Below are positions 1-13,700 of a stretch of 64,000 nt of DNA, one piece after another (the first letter of the stretch is position 1; each line of letters starts with the position of its first letter). The stretch lies in assembly GCA_013399695.1 (NCBI GenBank), contig VXAU01006143.1:91326-155325 (forward strand), written 5' to 3'. The notes under the pieces are model-generated. The model made no database searches and was not told the DNA's origin. It saw only the letters and a program-made list of their open reading frames with translations. A program made the position numbers and the translations under genes. The DNA is from Formicarius rufipectus. Taxonomy: Eukaryota > Chordata > Aves > Passeriformes > Formicariidae.

Positions 1-1586
1 TTAAAAAAAATAAAAAGCTGCATCTCCTGCCTATTAAGTTTCAAGTGTAGTACAATTGAAAACACACTGTTGTTCATAGTGTGGGGCAGAGGTTTAGGTT
101 TTAGCCAAATTTTCAATGGCTGAAGGCAAGTCTTAAACAACACTGAAACTTTTCTGCAAGCTTTCCAAGGTAATGCAATTACTTGGAAAAGACACTTTAA
201 ATTAAAGGGATATTTAATGTTGCCTTGTTGAGGTCACAGAATTGTTATGGTTGGAAGGGACCTCAGGAGGTCATCTGGTCCAACCCTTCTGACAAGGCAG
301 GGTCACCTGCAGCAGGTTACACAGGAATGTGTCCAGGTGGGTTTTGAACGTCTCCAAAGAGGGAGACTCCATGACCTCCCTGTGCAGTCAGTTCCAATGC
401 TCTGCCACCCTGTGTAAAGAAGTTCTTACTCATCTTGAGGTTAAACTACTTGTGTTTTAGTTCATGGCCATTGCTCCTTGTCCTCTTGCTGAGTACCACT
501 GAAAAGAACCTGTCACCATCCTCTTGGCATCCACTTTTGAGATATTTATATGCATGAACAACTGAAAAAAAAATCAAAATTTTAATAATACAATCTGTTT
601 TGATGTATGTTGTAGATAATGAAGTAAAATAATTAATACTGTTTTACTAGTGAAAAAGTCATATATTTTTCCAAATATGACTGGATTTTGCTTTTTTGTT
701 TGTTTTCAAAATTCCTTGTAAGAGAAGAAAAATGTGACTTTAATAGGTCACTATTGCAACACTCGCAATTCTTGTGGCACTCTTAATACACCATACCAAA
801 GTTCTAGTTTTGATTTCTGCCCAATGGATTTAATCTCCAAAGACAGGAGTTTTATTTCCAAATTAATTTCTGGTTTTCGGAGTTACTTCTGAGTGGAAAT
901 GGAGTATCTCTGTTAGATCATAACTTTGCAAGGAATAAAAGCTTTTTTGCTTAAGAGGGATGTCATTGCTGAGAAGCTGTGCTTAGCTTCTGTAACATAC
1001 AGTATTGTTGAAATTTTATCAGTAGCCTTCAAACCAAAGTGAAACTTTACTCCTCTTAGAAAAACCTAAGGATTCCTGGTCTGGCAGCAGTAAGATAGAC
1101 CTAGTCTGTTGTTACATTATTCCAGTACAGAAGAAATTGAAGAAAGAAATTTGAAAGTACACTAAACCTTGTAAAGACGAATAAGTAGCAAGCAAAATAT
1201 CCCTTACACTTATATCCCAGAGTCTGAAGAAGAACCTGTAGCAAAAAACTAAAGTTCAATCCTTAAATATTGCAAGCTTGGAGTGTCTTGTTCAGGCCAG
1301 TGGTGCTCTTGCTGTATAGAGTTCCTGTTAAAACTCAACTGTTTTCCTCACCAGTTGAGTGTGTGCTGTATGGTCCCTCCTTGCTTCTGGCAACAGGCCA
1401 CTTGTCCTGGTTTTGATCAATTCCCAATGCAAAGGGAGGTTTAGTAACTGGGGAAGTTGGTTTGCAAACTCTTGTGTTCCCTAGCATAAAGGCCATGAAT
1501 GTGGAGTGAATAACAGGGATATTGCTGTCAGGGTCCCAGTTTAGCATGCCTTAACAATGTGACTGATAAACATTTTTTCTTTCAAG
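1..1586 (+). other. 3' part of LAMA1 intron 1
   Basis: Holds the CR1 fragment at 228-560. Nothing else is recognised. It ends in an ordinary pyrimidine-rich acceptor (ttcaag). Confidence 0.85.
228..560 (-). mobile_element. CR1 LINE 3' fragment
   Basis: The + strand reads as the reverse complement of a CR1 tail: gttggaagggacct, then catctggtccaaccc, then ctccatgacctccctg and ctccttgtcctcttgctg. The 3' end of the element is on the left, and it is truncated before the reverse transcriptase region. It lies in intron 1. Confidence 0.88.
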
Positions 1587-1757
1587 GTCTGTTCCCTGCC
1601 ATTTTGAACCTGGCCAGCAATGCTCACATCTCCACCAATGCCACCTGCGGGGAGAAGGGACCAGAGATGTTCTGCAAACTGGTGGAGCACGTCCCTGGAC
1701 GGCCCTTGCGCAACGCCCAGTGCCGTGTCTGTGACCGTCACAGTGCCAATCCCAAAG
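1587..1757 (+). CDS. LAMA1: LAMA1 exon 2: start of LN domain
   Basis: Begins two bases into a glycine codon after acceptor ttcaag and reads LFPAILNLASNAHIST. It is the N-terminal part of the laminin N-terminal domain, which drives ternary-node polymerisation of laminin. It contains a likely N-glycosylation site (NAT in TNATCGEK) and conserved cysteines. The end at 1757 is chosen because it keeps the family phase (phase 1). It gives NPKEQHP across the junction, the same length as human NPRERHP. This requires a GC donor (AAAG/gcaagg). Confidence 0.95.
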
Positions 1758-4700
1758 GCAAGGTTTTTTTTGTTGTTGTTGTTTTTTGTTTGTTTGTTTG
1801 TTTGTTTCATAGGTATGTGTCTTTTTTTAAAAACTCTCATGAATACAGAGTATATTGCTGTCAAATACATTTTAGTCTCTCTACTAGTTGAGTGCAACTA
1901 CCTTTGAGCAAAGGGCTGAGGGAAAGTGTGAACACTTTGTATCGCCATTGAGCACTGCAGGACTCAATGACAACCTTATTATCTGAGGACAGATTTCACC
2001 TTTTACTTCTTATGAAAGGAACAAATTGTCTTCGTGTGAAATAAATGTGCTGGGTCAGAAAAATGCAGTGATATTTATTTTAAAGAGATATTTACTTTTT
2101 CTGCTTTGAAACAGAGCAGCACCCAATTTCCAGTGCAATCGATGGTACCAATAACTGGTGGCAGAGTCCCAGTATTCAGAACGGAAGGCAATACCACTGG
2201 GTCACCATCACCTTGGATTTAAGGCAGGTGAGTAACATTTACGTGAGTGTCATTAAGTGCATGTAGATATAAGCCAATGCAATTGATTGCATCTCCTCTA
2301 TATTTAGGTGGTAGGGTATGTACCAGTTAAATCTTTGGTAGCACTTTAGTTAAATATAGATAGTTAAAGCTCATATAAACTGATTTTAAACAGATGTATT
2401 TTTCAATCATTGTCCTAGAACATCTTGGAGATTTCATTCCTATCAGACTTCCCATCATGGCACAGTTGCTGTAATTCACAAGACAGTAACAATTGTTTAG
2501 ATGTTTCTTCTGTTTTGGTTCGGGTTGCATCTGTACCAATTCCTTATGTCTTGGCAACTTTCCTCTGCCTGACTCTTTTGTCTTTTCCTCTGTTGTCTTC
2601 TAATATTGTTTGCCTTCACCTTTGATTTCTTACAAGTTACTTGAAGTCTGGGTTATCAAGGACTTATTTTTAAGCAGCAATGTTTTCAGACTGTTGGCCT
2701 AAACACAGATTTTATATGTGAAGATACATCTGTTTCTGTTTATTAACTATTAGCCTATTGTCTGATTGTTGTACAGTTTCTTTAACAGAATAAATAGTTT
2801 GAATTTGGGACATAGTTGAAATGCTGCCATTTGCTATAAGAAAACATAATACTTCTGAATATGAACTCTTTAGAACCATACGTATTGTAACTCAGATACT
2901 GAGTTTCAGAGAAGAGAAAGGTGACAGGAGGGTTATTGCATTCACATCAGTTATCTTACAGTAGATCTCAAGTTAAATTTCTGAGTGTTTTTGCATATTT
3001 ACATTAAATATGTAAACATGTTAATGGAACATAATGGTCAGATTGAGGTATAAAATACTAAAAAATTCAATTGCAGGATATCCAGAATGCTGGGAAGTCA
3101 GACTTTCCTCAATTGAGGAATTTCCTTCAGGACTATAAAGCAAAACAAACATAAAATGGGGCAAAAGTAGTGTTGCTGAAACAAAAGTTGATTTGCCAGT
3201 TTCTGAGCTTCTCTTCTGACTGATTCTTATCACCATTTCGTTGGAAGGAGCACTGAGAAGAAATGTTCTAAATTATATCTTCTATTAACTTTTTCTGTCA
3301 GCTATTTTGAAGTATTTCTGAAACTGTGATTTCTGACCCTGGAAGTCTGGAACTGTCTGGGTAGAAGTTGATTCCTGTGTTTTGGCATTTTGTGACCAAA
3401 CCTGGAGGGACTCAGGATTCTCAGATAGGAGACTATGAAATTGTACAGAGCATTTGCTAATTAATTAATTTGTCTCTTAGACATGGAAGAACAGAAATCT
3501 CTTACCCTGCTCCAGGAAAAAAAAAAAAAGCAGTTGCTGAAGAAATTTTTTTTCCTCAGCTTTTTCTTGTTTTGCTTTCAACAGATCTATGTGCTGGCCT
3601 GTCTAAGTTGTTTGAAAATCACAGGTCAACAATTCATTATTAATACAGGGATGCTTCCAGACTCTGAAAGTACCTTTGTTATTTAATCAGAAATGCATAC
3701 TTGAAGTGTACAGTTGGTCAGAAGCTTTTGCAAGATCTTTAGACCCAGCTTGAAAGTTATTTTAAAGATTAAAACAGAAGGTTTAACTTTGATGTTTTCA
3801 AATGAAGCATAGGTTAAGCAAGTGCCTAGTTTGCTCTTTAATTAGAAAGGGGAACTGTAGGAAAATAATCACAGGGTGTCTTTTGTTGGTGACAGGAGGT
3901 TTGGATAGGGCTTTCTTGTTGTTTGAACAGTTAGCTTTGTGTTTGGTCAGTAAATAAGACAAACAGGAAGGAAAAACGAAGGCGAAGGAAATGCCTCAGT
4001 TTTTATTCTCCTAGAACAATTTCACTTTGGAAAGAGACCAGCTGTGCTGCCCTCTAAGTCTTTTATTCTCCAGTCTTGGTGCTGTTGATGTTTCACCACA
4101 TACATATCTTTCCTCTCCTGACCCACGCTTAGTTTCACTAATTCGATTTGAAAAGTTTCCCCTAAGGGGCCTTTCTCCTATGTTTTCCTTAGAGACTTTT
4201 AAGAGAGAGAAGGCATCTAGGGCTATGCAAACTGAATGTAAATTAACTGCTCTGTGAGAAAGGATTTGGTTAATAGAGATTGCTTGAAGTCAATGAGTTA
4301 TTAGACGTGACTTGGTGTGCTTACTTTAAACAAGTCAGCACAAGTAAAGAAAACACCAAAGAAAAGCATATTTAGGACCTTAGTGATTTAAGTAATTGTT
4401 TGCTTCATACATTAGCTTGAGAATGAGTTAAAATACTTTTCTAGGACTTGTAGAAATATTCCTGAAAGTCAGTACCTGTAACTATTTGTGTTGCAGTGTA
4501 ACTTTAGCACTGGTACCTTTTTTTTTTTTTTTTTTTTACATTTCAAGCTTTGTGTGTTAAATCTGTCAGGTAGTAAATTAAAATTAAAAAGTCCTTCAAC
4601 TTTCCTTGCCAGAGTTATAGCACGTATTCACACCCTTTTGTGATGTGAAAAATGACCATCTGGTCATTTTGGGATTTTTTTTTAATCAGAAGTTCTAGCA

Positions 4701-7700
4701 CTAAGAGGAATGATTGTTTCTTGGGATTGTTACCAATGTACAGTTTAGAGATGTAATCCAAGCAGTTGGGTTGGTGAGTGCTGAAACATAGCCTTGGCTG
4801 GCAAGTATTGAGAAGATTCTCTTAGCTGGGGAAAACTCCAGCTTACCCTGTATGAATTTCTATGGCTGTACTCATCTCTTGACTCAAAGTTGAAGGGAAT
4901 AGAGGATATTCTTTCAGCTAATAATCCACCTTGTACTTTATTTAGTCTAAAAACAGCTGGACTGAAGAGCAATTTGATAGAATCTCATTAAGAGAAGAGG
5001 GCTAGCAAATAAAATCAATATTGAAATTGCTGATTTGATTCTTCCTCCTTTGTAGAATCTGTGCTATTTATAGCTAATGCTAAGCATTTTATAAGGGTAG
5101 TTAGGGCTTATGTCATGATTCTTTAGCTCATATGCATCACAACAACTAGGTACACTTATTCTAGTGTGCCTTTCAGTCTTTCCAGGATCCAGATACATGA
5201 CAGTCTTTCCTTCCCACACATTCAACACTCCTCCCTCTTTCCATTAAGTGTATGGCAGTGATCCAGAAGTGGAGAAGGAGTAGTTTAGCAATGAGGTGTA
5301 GTACTGATACACAAGACACTAAGATTTGAGTTATAATCTTGTGCTTCCTACTCTTCCAGTTCTGCAGAAACAAAATACACAGCAGCAGTTTTTGATAAAA
5401 ACAGAATTTTTGCCTGAGTTTGAGTCCCCTGGACAGTTATGAAACTACAATTTTAATAAATACTGACTTGTATATTTAAGCGGTGTGATCAGGCCAGCTG
5501 TAAAATATTAATCTGTGACACCATTAAACAAAGACTACTTACCTCAGTTTTATTGCCATGCTTCAGACTTTGAAAGGTGTTTAAATGCACTCTGAGTACT
5601 TGATGTAGCAGAAAGGCAGATATTTGTATATCACAAAGTTCTTGAATTGTAAAGCAACACCAGTTTTTCTTGGAAGACCCATAGTATCGAGCTGAGAAAA
5701 AAACTCCACTTCTGATTAATTTGTAGCTCATAAATATTTCATGAGTCCTGGATTACCACTCAGAGGCTGATGTAAGAGTAATTTGTAGTTTCTGCCCTTA
5801 GAAAGTAAAATAGAACGTAAATATTACAATGTAGTTTGTACAGAGCTTTCATCTTGAAATGAACAGGCAAGAGCAGATTGCTGTAGAGATACATTTTTTG
5901 CTGATGTAAAAAAAAAATATTATTCTGTTTTCTTCACTGGACTAATGCTAATTTATAGTATGTGGAAAGCTTCCTTGAAAGCCTTTTGTGGCTTTATAAA
6001 ACTGGTGATGTGAGGATCAGGATGTTCATCTGTACATTCTTACAAGGCAATTATTAAGTAAAATACATTTTTCTTCTACTTCAAAACAATAATTGCATAT
6101 AATGAATCAAAATCTCAAAGAAAATATAATTGAGTCTAGAATTTCTGCTGGATTTAGTATATTTTGCACTTTTAACATCATGGAACACTGAGAGGAAAAT
6201 GTTTCAAACAAGTACTAGGACTCACAGTCTCTAAGAGACCGAAGCCATCTTTACCCCTTAAAAAGACATTTCCATGGACTGCATAAGCTGATACTTAGAA
6301 TATCCTTTTATGTAGTACTCTACTCTTTGAGAGTTTGCACGGATTAATTTTAGACTTCTTTTGGACAGCAAAATAAAATCTGAGAAAAAGAGGCTTTTCT
6401 TGCAACCAGGTTTATATGTGTTCACAGCACTGAACAGAATAGATTTTGCAGTTTCTTTTAAAATGTGGAGTGATGCTAGTTGTAATAAACATTTTCACCA
6501 TAGCACTGGTAATGCTATTTGAAAAACATACTTAGCTGTTTTTTAGATTGTCTTTCTGCATTCATCCTGAAGGAAAGATTAAGGTGAATTTATAAAACTT
6601 AAGAGGAACCAATATGCCAAGAGCCTTGCAGTCCTCCAGGCTTCTGTATTTTGCAGTCTTTTGCATTACATGGTTTACTTAATGTCACTGTGATTTCAGT
6701 AACATATGTAATAGGAAACTGAAGGTAATCTTGAGGTTCTAAAATCATATGCTCCTTTCAGGTTTTTTCAATATCAGGTGGAGTTTGGATTTGAATTGGG
6801 GTGTAGATTTGAAGTAGAAGTTGGTAACTGTTCGTTACTTAAATATTTCTGAAATTTAGGGGGGGAAAAAAAAGTGTTGGGACTCCTTTTTGTATTTAAC
6901 TTTTCACCTTTGGATCCTGAGGCTCAAATACTCATAGATCTGCAAAGACAGAATCTTCATTTTTGTCTTCATTCACGTATGTTGAAAAGTGTAACTTGGA
7001 GTCTTTATCCACAAAGACTACCAGGAAAACTGTGCTTGCCAAGTCATGTGTCTGTGTGGGTTGTAGAGCACTGACCATGTTCTTGGATATGGGGATTTGT
7101 GGCTACCATCTGCTGTGTCACCACTGCTGTAAATTCAGCTGCTACAAAGAAGAGGTTCTTTAGAATAAGTTTATTTGGCTGATCTTTACAGTCAGGATTG
7201 AAATGCATGTAAAATGAGACTGTTAATCTATAGCTGCTTGGGAATTGTTAACTTGCTTTGACTTGTCCTTTTTACCCTTGTAGTTCAATAAGGAATTTAG
7301 TTCTGGGAGAGTTATATGGTTAAATTAAACTACAGATCATTAGCTGTTGTGCCGCACAGCTCAGGTTTATCACATGGCTTGTTGGTGGGCACTGAATGGA
7401 TGTGGAAAGTGTTAAGAAACTGCCTTTGGTGATATTCAAACCTGAAGAATTTATAAAAGTAAAATTTTGTAAAGGAGTACTCAAAGGATGTTGTAAAACA
7501 AACCATTTTGCATTACATGGAATTCTTGATTCAGATCCATTTCGAATTGCAGAGGTTGTGGGATACGAGGTCTGCAAAACCCCTACCTGCTGACATTTCT
7601 TTATCTGTGAAGACTGAGATCGCCTTGATCCTTTCCTTCAGCTTCATACTCCTACTGATAGTTTGTCTTATGACTTCTTGAGTCCAAGAGCATTTATACA

Positions 7701-10700
7701 AAATCCTTAGTTTCTTTATTAAACTTATATTAGTTCAGGGACTGATTAATTTTCCTGATGTTGCTGATATTCACTATCCTGTGAATTTAGCTGTGAAGTA
7801 TTTTTGGATACCTTTGAACTATGTATGTACAGGGAAGAGAGTTGTGAGAGGATCCAACAGCAAAAGAAGGCAATGGTTTTCTACACTGCACATCCTTAAG
7901 GGTTTATCAAACCATTCACTTTTTTTTTTCTTTTTTCACTTCTTCTTTAGGGTTTATACTGTTAAATATCTGCATTTCAACTGTTTACGAACATTGAATT
8001 TGTGCACAGTTGCTGTGAAAATGATAATTTTCACTATAACTGACTTTTCCTTTCACTTCCCCTCACCAAGAAACTTGATATTTAAAGTAAATTGAACTTG
8101 CATACTCTTGTGAATCTTTTACTTCCGCAGCAGTGGCTACAGTTAGTTTGGATGAAGGGTAGCTCATTGTTCCTAGTTGGAACTGGATTTAAAACTAGCC
8201 ACATCAGCTGCAGATTATAATGGGTTTGAAAAATCTCAATGTAATCAAAAGTAGATCATTTGTTGTTCAGCCAACTGTGTAATAAGCAGCGAAGCAGTTT
8301 AGTTGATGGCAGCCAGTGGAGAGGAAAAATAAATAAATAAAAACATAAGAGTTTTTGAGAGAAATTTTCAGCCATGGCATTGGAAAAAAATTTGGGTTCC
8401 AATCTTGTATCTTTCATGCATTTGAGAAAGGTTATTGACTTCAAAGGAACTTGGAAGTGGAGAAAATAACCATACAATTGACTTCTGTCACACACAAATG
8501 TCTTCAAGGCACCATAATGATGATACATCAGATTCTGCTTGTGCACAACTAAGGGTGAAATGGATGTGTAACTCAACTACTGCTGACTGAATCAATGAAA
8601 TACAGGTTTTATGTAGGGAATATAGTTGCTTGACTTGAAGTCTGCCCAAGTTATGTTCCTTTATCCTTTAAAAAAATGTATTTTTCCTTTTTTTTCTTTT
8701 TTTTCCCCTTTTATTCTTTTTTTCTTTTTTTTTTCCTTTTTTTTAAAAATTTTTTCCAGTCTGAGACTGTTGGCGTGATGTAAATTTTATTTAAAAGGTG
8801 GTCTTCTGTTCATGGGAGCTGGATTATAATTCTTGATATTCACTTAATTTTAATCAAATTTTGAGATTATACTGGACAAGAGAGGTTTCACAGACTCCAA
8901 AGAAATTTTATTTCTAAGACCGTAAGGCTGACTAAACAGTGAGCTGGCCTCTTCTTTTGTTTGCTTCTGCTTGCATTGCTGAAATGTCATAATAGGCAAA
9001 ATCCTCAGTTTGTGTAAATGTTCATATTTATTGATAACTAGAAATGTTCTGTTTTTATCTGCTTGATGTCTCAAAGGATAAAAGGGAAATACCTGTGAAG
9101 GACACCAGACCAAGCGAGTATCATGTTTTAAGTTCCACCTGATTTTGATAAGAAATTGAGATTGTTTTACTTTTTTTTTAATGTGTTAAATCTAGTAAGT
9201 AATTTGAAGAAAAATATCACCACATTTTTTTCCTTATCATGTGTGCAAGACCTCCTAATCAATGTTCTGTTCACTTAAAAATGTTGTGTTTCAAAAGTAG
9301 TTTCCAGATTGCATACACCAGGCAGTTACTATTTATCTTGTGAGTTTATTTCCCCATTTGACAAAATCAAAACCTCCTTTTATGTGGCAAGTACTATTCT
9401 TGCTCTGGCTTTAATCTGTATTGCAAAAAAAGGCCTAAAAATTTAAGTTTATAATGCTGATTGCAGCCAAATTGAAGCTCAACATAGTATTAATACTGCA
9501 CATGCAGACAGGAATTATGATGATAATAGCAGCTGACTAGGCATTCTTAAGTGGGAATACATTCCTCTGAGATTATTGAATAATCTCAGAGTTTTTCTTT
9601 CATCTAAATGGGACTTGATACTCTAGTGTATATGAAACATTAAACTCTTGTATAGAAGTCTTAGGAATTTGCAAATGCAGCCTTTTTAAGTGAGTTGATG
9701 TAGTAAGTATTGGGTAAGGAAGAAGATAGCAGTCTTGCAATAAGTGCACTTCATTGTTTGTATCTAATACTGTAGCTACTTGAGGGCCAGTGCAGGTTAT
9801 CTAGCTGCTGCAGTAAAGTAATTTAAAAGCTGATTTGAGCGTACTTCCTGCCCTGCCTGCTCACAGAAGTGACTTGCAGTGCTGTTGTGTGGATGGGGAT
9901 TTCACTTGGACCTAGGGTTGTTTAAAAAACAGTCAATATATATTATAGCTTATACACGTATTAACCTTATTTAAGAATATTAGCTGTTTTACTGTGCTTA
10001 TTTTTGTCATATTCACCTTATTTATCTGATAGTATTTTTAGCACTGTCTGTAAGTAGTCTTCTGTAGAAGTAACTAACACAGAATGAAAATGGAATACGC
10101 AGGGTGCAAAAAGCTTATCAGAAATACCATAGCAGAGAGGATTGAATTCCCAGCTAAAAACTGAAACATAGAGGTTTTTTAGGCTGAATCTATTTAAAAA
10201 CAAACAAACAAAAAACAGCCAAGCCAAAACAAAAAAAAATAGACAAACCAAAAAACCCAGTTCTTTGAAGCCCACAGTGGTTCAGAAAAGCTGAAGAGCA
10301 GATTTCTCACAGAAATGTTATACCAAACTAATGCTGAAATGTACAGTGTAGATACAGATTTCAGCTATTACAGCAGCACAAACTGATGCCCTGAACACAA
10401 TTAGATTGACCTCTTGTCAGAAGTTTGTGCAAAAATATGTATCCAGAGTTACTGTGCCAAATTTTAAACTCTGCCCAGGCAAACCATATACTGCTTTTAA
10501 CATTTTAAATTGCTACACAATTGGCTTCTAGTGGTCTTTTGCAGCATGATGAAGTATTAAAATTTTCTTCTTGCATTTTTTTTCAGGTCTTTCAAGTTGC
10601 ATATGTCATCATCAAAGCCGCTAATGCTCCACGACCTGGAAATTGGATTTTGGAGCGCTCCATAGATGGCATGGAGTTCAGACCATGGCAGTACTATGCA

Positions 10701-13700
10701 ATTAGTGATACTGAATGTTTAACTCGTTATAATATTACACCAAGAATTGGACCACCAACTTACAAGAGAGATGATGAAGTGATCTGCACCTCCTATTACT
10801 CCAGACTAGTTCCCCTGGAACACGGAGAGGTATGCTTTTGTACTTGTAGTTTATGATTAAGAACATGGACTGATAGCAATTTGAAAACTTCCTAATTGCA
10901 GTTACAGAGTTTGTCACCCTCATCACTACAAGATGATTTGCTATTCTTCTTTAATGATATTATCTTTATATCATGTACCAATAAAGCAAAATTTTATATG
11001 TTGGTATGAAACATGTCTTTGGCTTCATGTATTCCTATTACTAAACTCTTTGTTCTCTATTTCCACATAATTTGATGTGAACTATTAGTTGTGAATTATT
11101 AGTTACTTTATTCCAAAAGACAGTAGCAGAGGCTTTATGCTCTGCCAGATTTTTCATTTGGTAGAGAAAAACTCCTGTGATAGGAACACCTGGTTGCGTG
11201 AGATAAAGCTGCAAACACTGTTGAAGTGTTCGGCACAGCTGGAACTCCTAAACAAGTCTTGGCATTGTTTCAGGGATGTAGCATAATTAAAAGGGCTACG
11301 AGTTGTGCAGCCTCACTGTTGATTGTTCTTTCTTTTAACAAACTGTATTCATGGTACATGTGTAATTTATTAGACAGAGGCAGCCACATAATGAAATTAT
11401 ACATTAAAAGCAGCAGTTATTCTGTTGTGAATGCTGTAATGTATGACCATGATAATAAATGTGTTATTCCATGGAGAATGCTAGTAACTCTTAGCTTAGT
11501 AGAAATCAATAGGTTTTTATTTGTTGAATAAGGAAAGACTGGAGTGTATGCAGCTAAGTACCAAAGTGTGTCAAACATTCAAAAAACTTAAAACTATCAG
11601 CAAGAAAAAAACATTAAATTCAATAACATCAAGTCCCATTCACTTTAATCAAATGTTTATTGCAGTCATGTAAGCATATGCCCAACAGATCAGATGGAAC
11701 AAAGAAGCTTAACCTGTCTGTCTACATGATTAATCAGAAAAACTTTAGGTTGACTCTGTACATACAGTGCCCCTTGTACTTTACATTTAATAGGGCATAC
11801 AACTCCAGCTCCAAGAATGCCAGGGATTCAATTTAGTGACAGTTTTTTCTGATTCATTTTTCCTGATGGCACACATAATTAATTGGGTCACACTATCCAG
11901 AACATTGCTGCCCGTTTTTTTTTTTTTTTAAGGTGCAGTAACGGAAAAACTTAACAACATAAAAAATGACAGCATTAAATTTCAGTGTACTACATAAAAT
12001 CATAGAATCATTTAGGTTAGAAAAGACTTGTAGGGTCATCAAGTCCAATGACTAACCTAGCACTGCTAAGTTCATCACTAAACCATGTCCTTAGGTGGTA
12101 CATCTTTTTAATACCTCCAGGATGGTGACTCCACTGCTCCCCTGGGCAGCCTGATCCTATGCTTGACAACCTTTTCCTTGAAAAGAATTTTCCTAATTTC
12201 TAAACCAAAACTCCCTTGGCACAACTTTAGGCACAACTTCATCCTGTTCTATCACTTGTTACCAGGACGAAGAGACTGACACTCACCTGTCTACAGACTC
12301 CTTGCAGGTAGTTGTAGAGAGTCATAAGGTAGCCCCTGAGCCTCCTGTTTTGAAGGCTAAAAAAACCCAGCTTCCTCATCTGCTCCTCATAAGACTTGTG
12401 CTCCAGAGCTTTCACTAGCTTTTTTGCCCTTCTTTGGACATTTTTCAGCACTTCAGCATTTTTCTTGCAGTGAAGGGGCCCAGAACTGGATGCAGGATTT
12501 GAGGTGCAGCTTCACCAATGCCGAGTACAGAGGGGCGATCAATTCCCTGGTCTTGATGGCCACACTATTTCTGGTACAGGTCAGGATGCCACTGGCCTTC
12601 TTGGCCACCTGGGCACACAGCTGGCTTATGTTCAACCAGCTGTCAACCAGCTCTCCCAGTTCTGCCTGCAGCCTGTAGTGCTGCATGGGTTTGGTGTGAC
12701 TCAAGGGCAGGACCCAGCACTTGGCCTTGTTTGAACCTCATCCAGTTGGCTTCATCCCATCAATGCAACTGATCGATAAACACAGGTGCATAGAAACTGT
12801 CATCCACAAAGGAAAGGCTGCTCCTTCATAACTGGAATGTCTGTCAGACAGGAATATTCCTTGCACAACCTGCAGCTTTGGCACCCTTTTGAAAATACGT
12901 ACATTTAGTGCTTTTTAATTGTTTCTAGTGAATCTGTTAAACCTAAGAATGACCCTTTATAAAATCATGCAGACCAGCTGATCTCTATAGGCACCTACCT
13001 TGTATCCAGCACTTGCTAGCACCCTAATGTTCTGCAGTCAGCTTGGAGTGTCTTGGTGTGAAATAACTGTTTGGGTAAAAAGACTACCTGTCTGAATGTG
13101 GATGTTAATGATAACATTTTTTGCTAAATCAGACGTTGTGCCAATTTGGCTCCTGGATTTTTCACAGATTTGAAGAGGTATAGCTGCTCTATTGTAAGTC
13201 CTTTTGTTTGCCTGATTTATACTGCTTGAAAATTTGCTTCCAGAAATTTACATAATGAATTTAGGATTTATGATGAATTGCAAGGCCTAAAATGCAATTG
13301 TTTGAAAATGGTCCTGAATTATGGAGTATGAGTAAGCCAAAAATATATAATACAAATATATCAGTGTGTATATGCTTGTATATTAGCCAAATTTATCAGA
13401 GTGCAAGGAGAACCATTATATTTCTTTGTTAGTGTCTTAGTCACTGTCCCTGCTATTTCTTCCTTTTCCTGCTTGGAAAGATTCCTCTATTGTCTCTATA
13501 AAAATTATAGCATATTATTACAGAATTTTTGTTGTTCAAACCAGCAGTTAACTATGAATAATATTTTACATTTCATCATTTGAAAGCACTACACATGAGT
13601 AGTGAGGGTGTATATATTACCAGAGAATTGGAGGTTTAGGCAGGAGAGACTGAAATGCAATGACATGTGACACGTGGGAGGTAAGGCCAGCTGGTTGTAG

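Larger units (their letters stand above)
2228..10586 (+). other. LAMA1 intron 3
   Basis: 8359 bases, the longest complete intron. It holds a poly-T run, a polypyrimidine tract, an A-rich stretch and the 27-base palindrome. No dispersed repeat or gene is recognised. The open frames of 60-110 codons show no family resemblance. Confidence 0.85.

Noticed and set aside
1587..1762. GT donor for exon 2 at 1763
   Set aside because: It keeps the frame only with the second tandem acceptor, and adds a residue relative to the family. The GC donor keeps both phase and length. Not excluded without transcripts.
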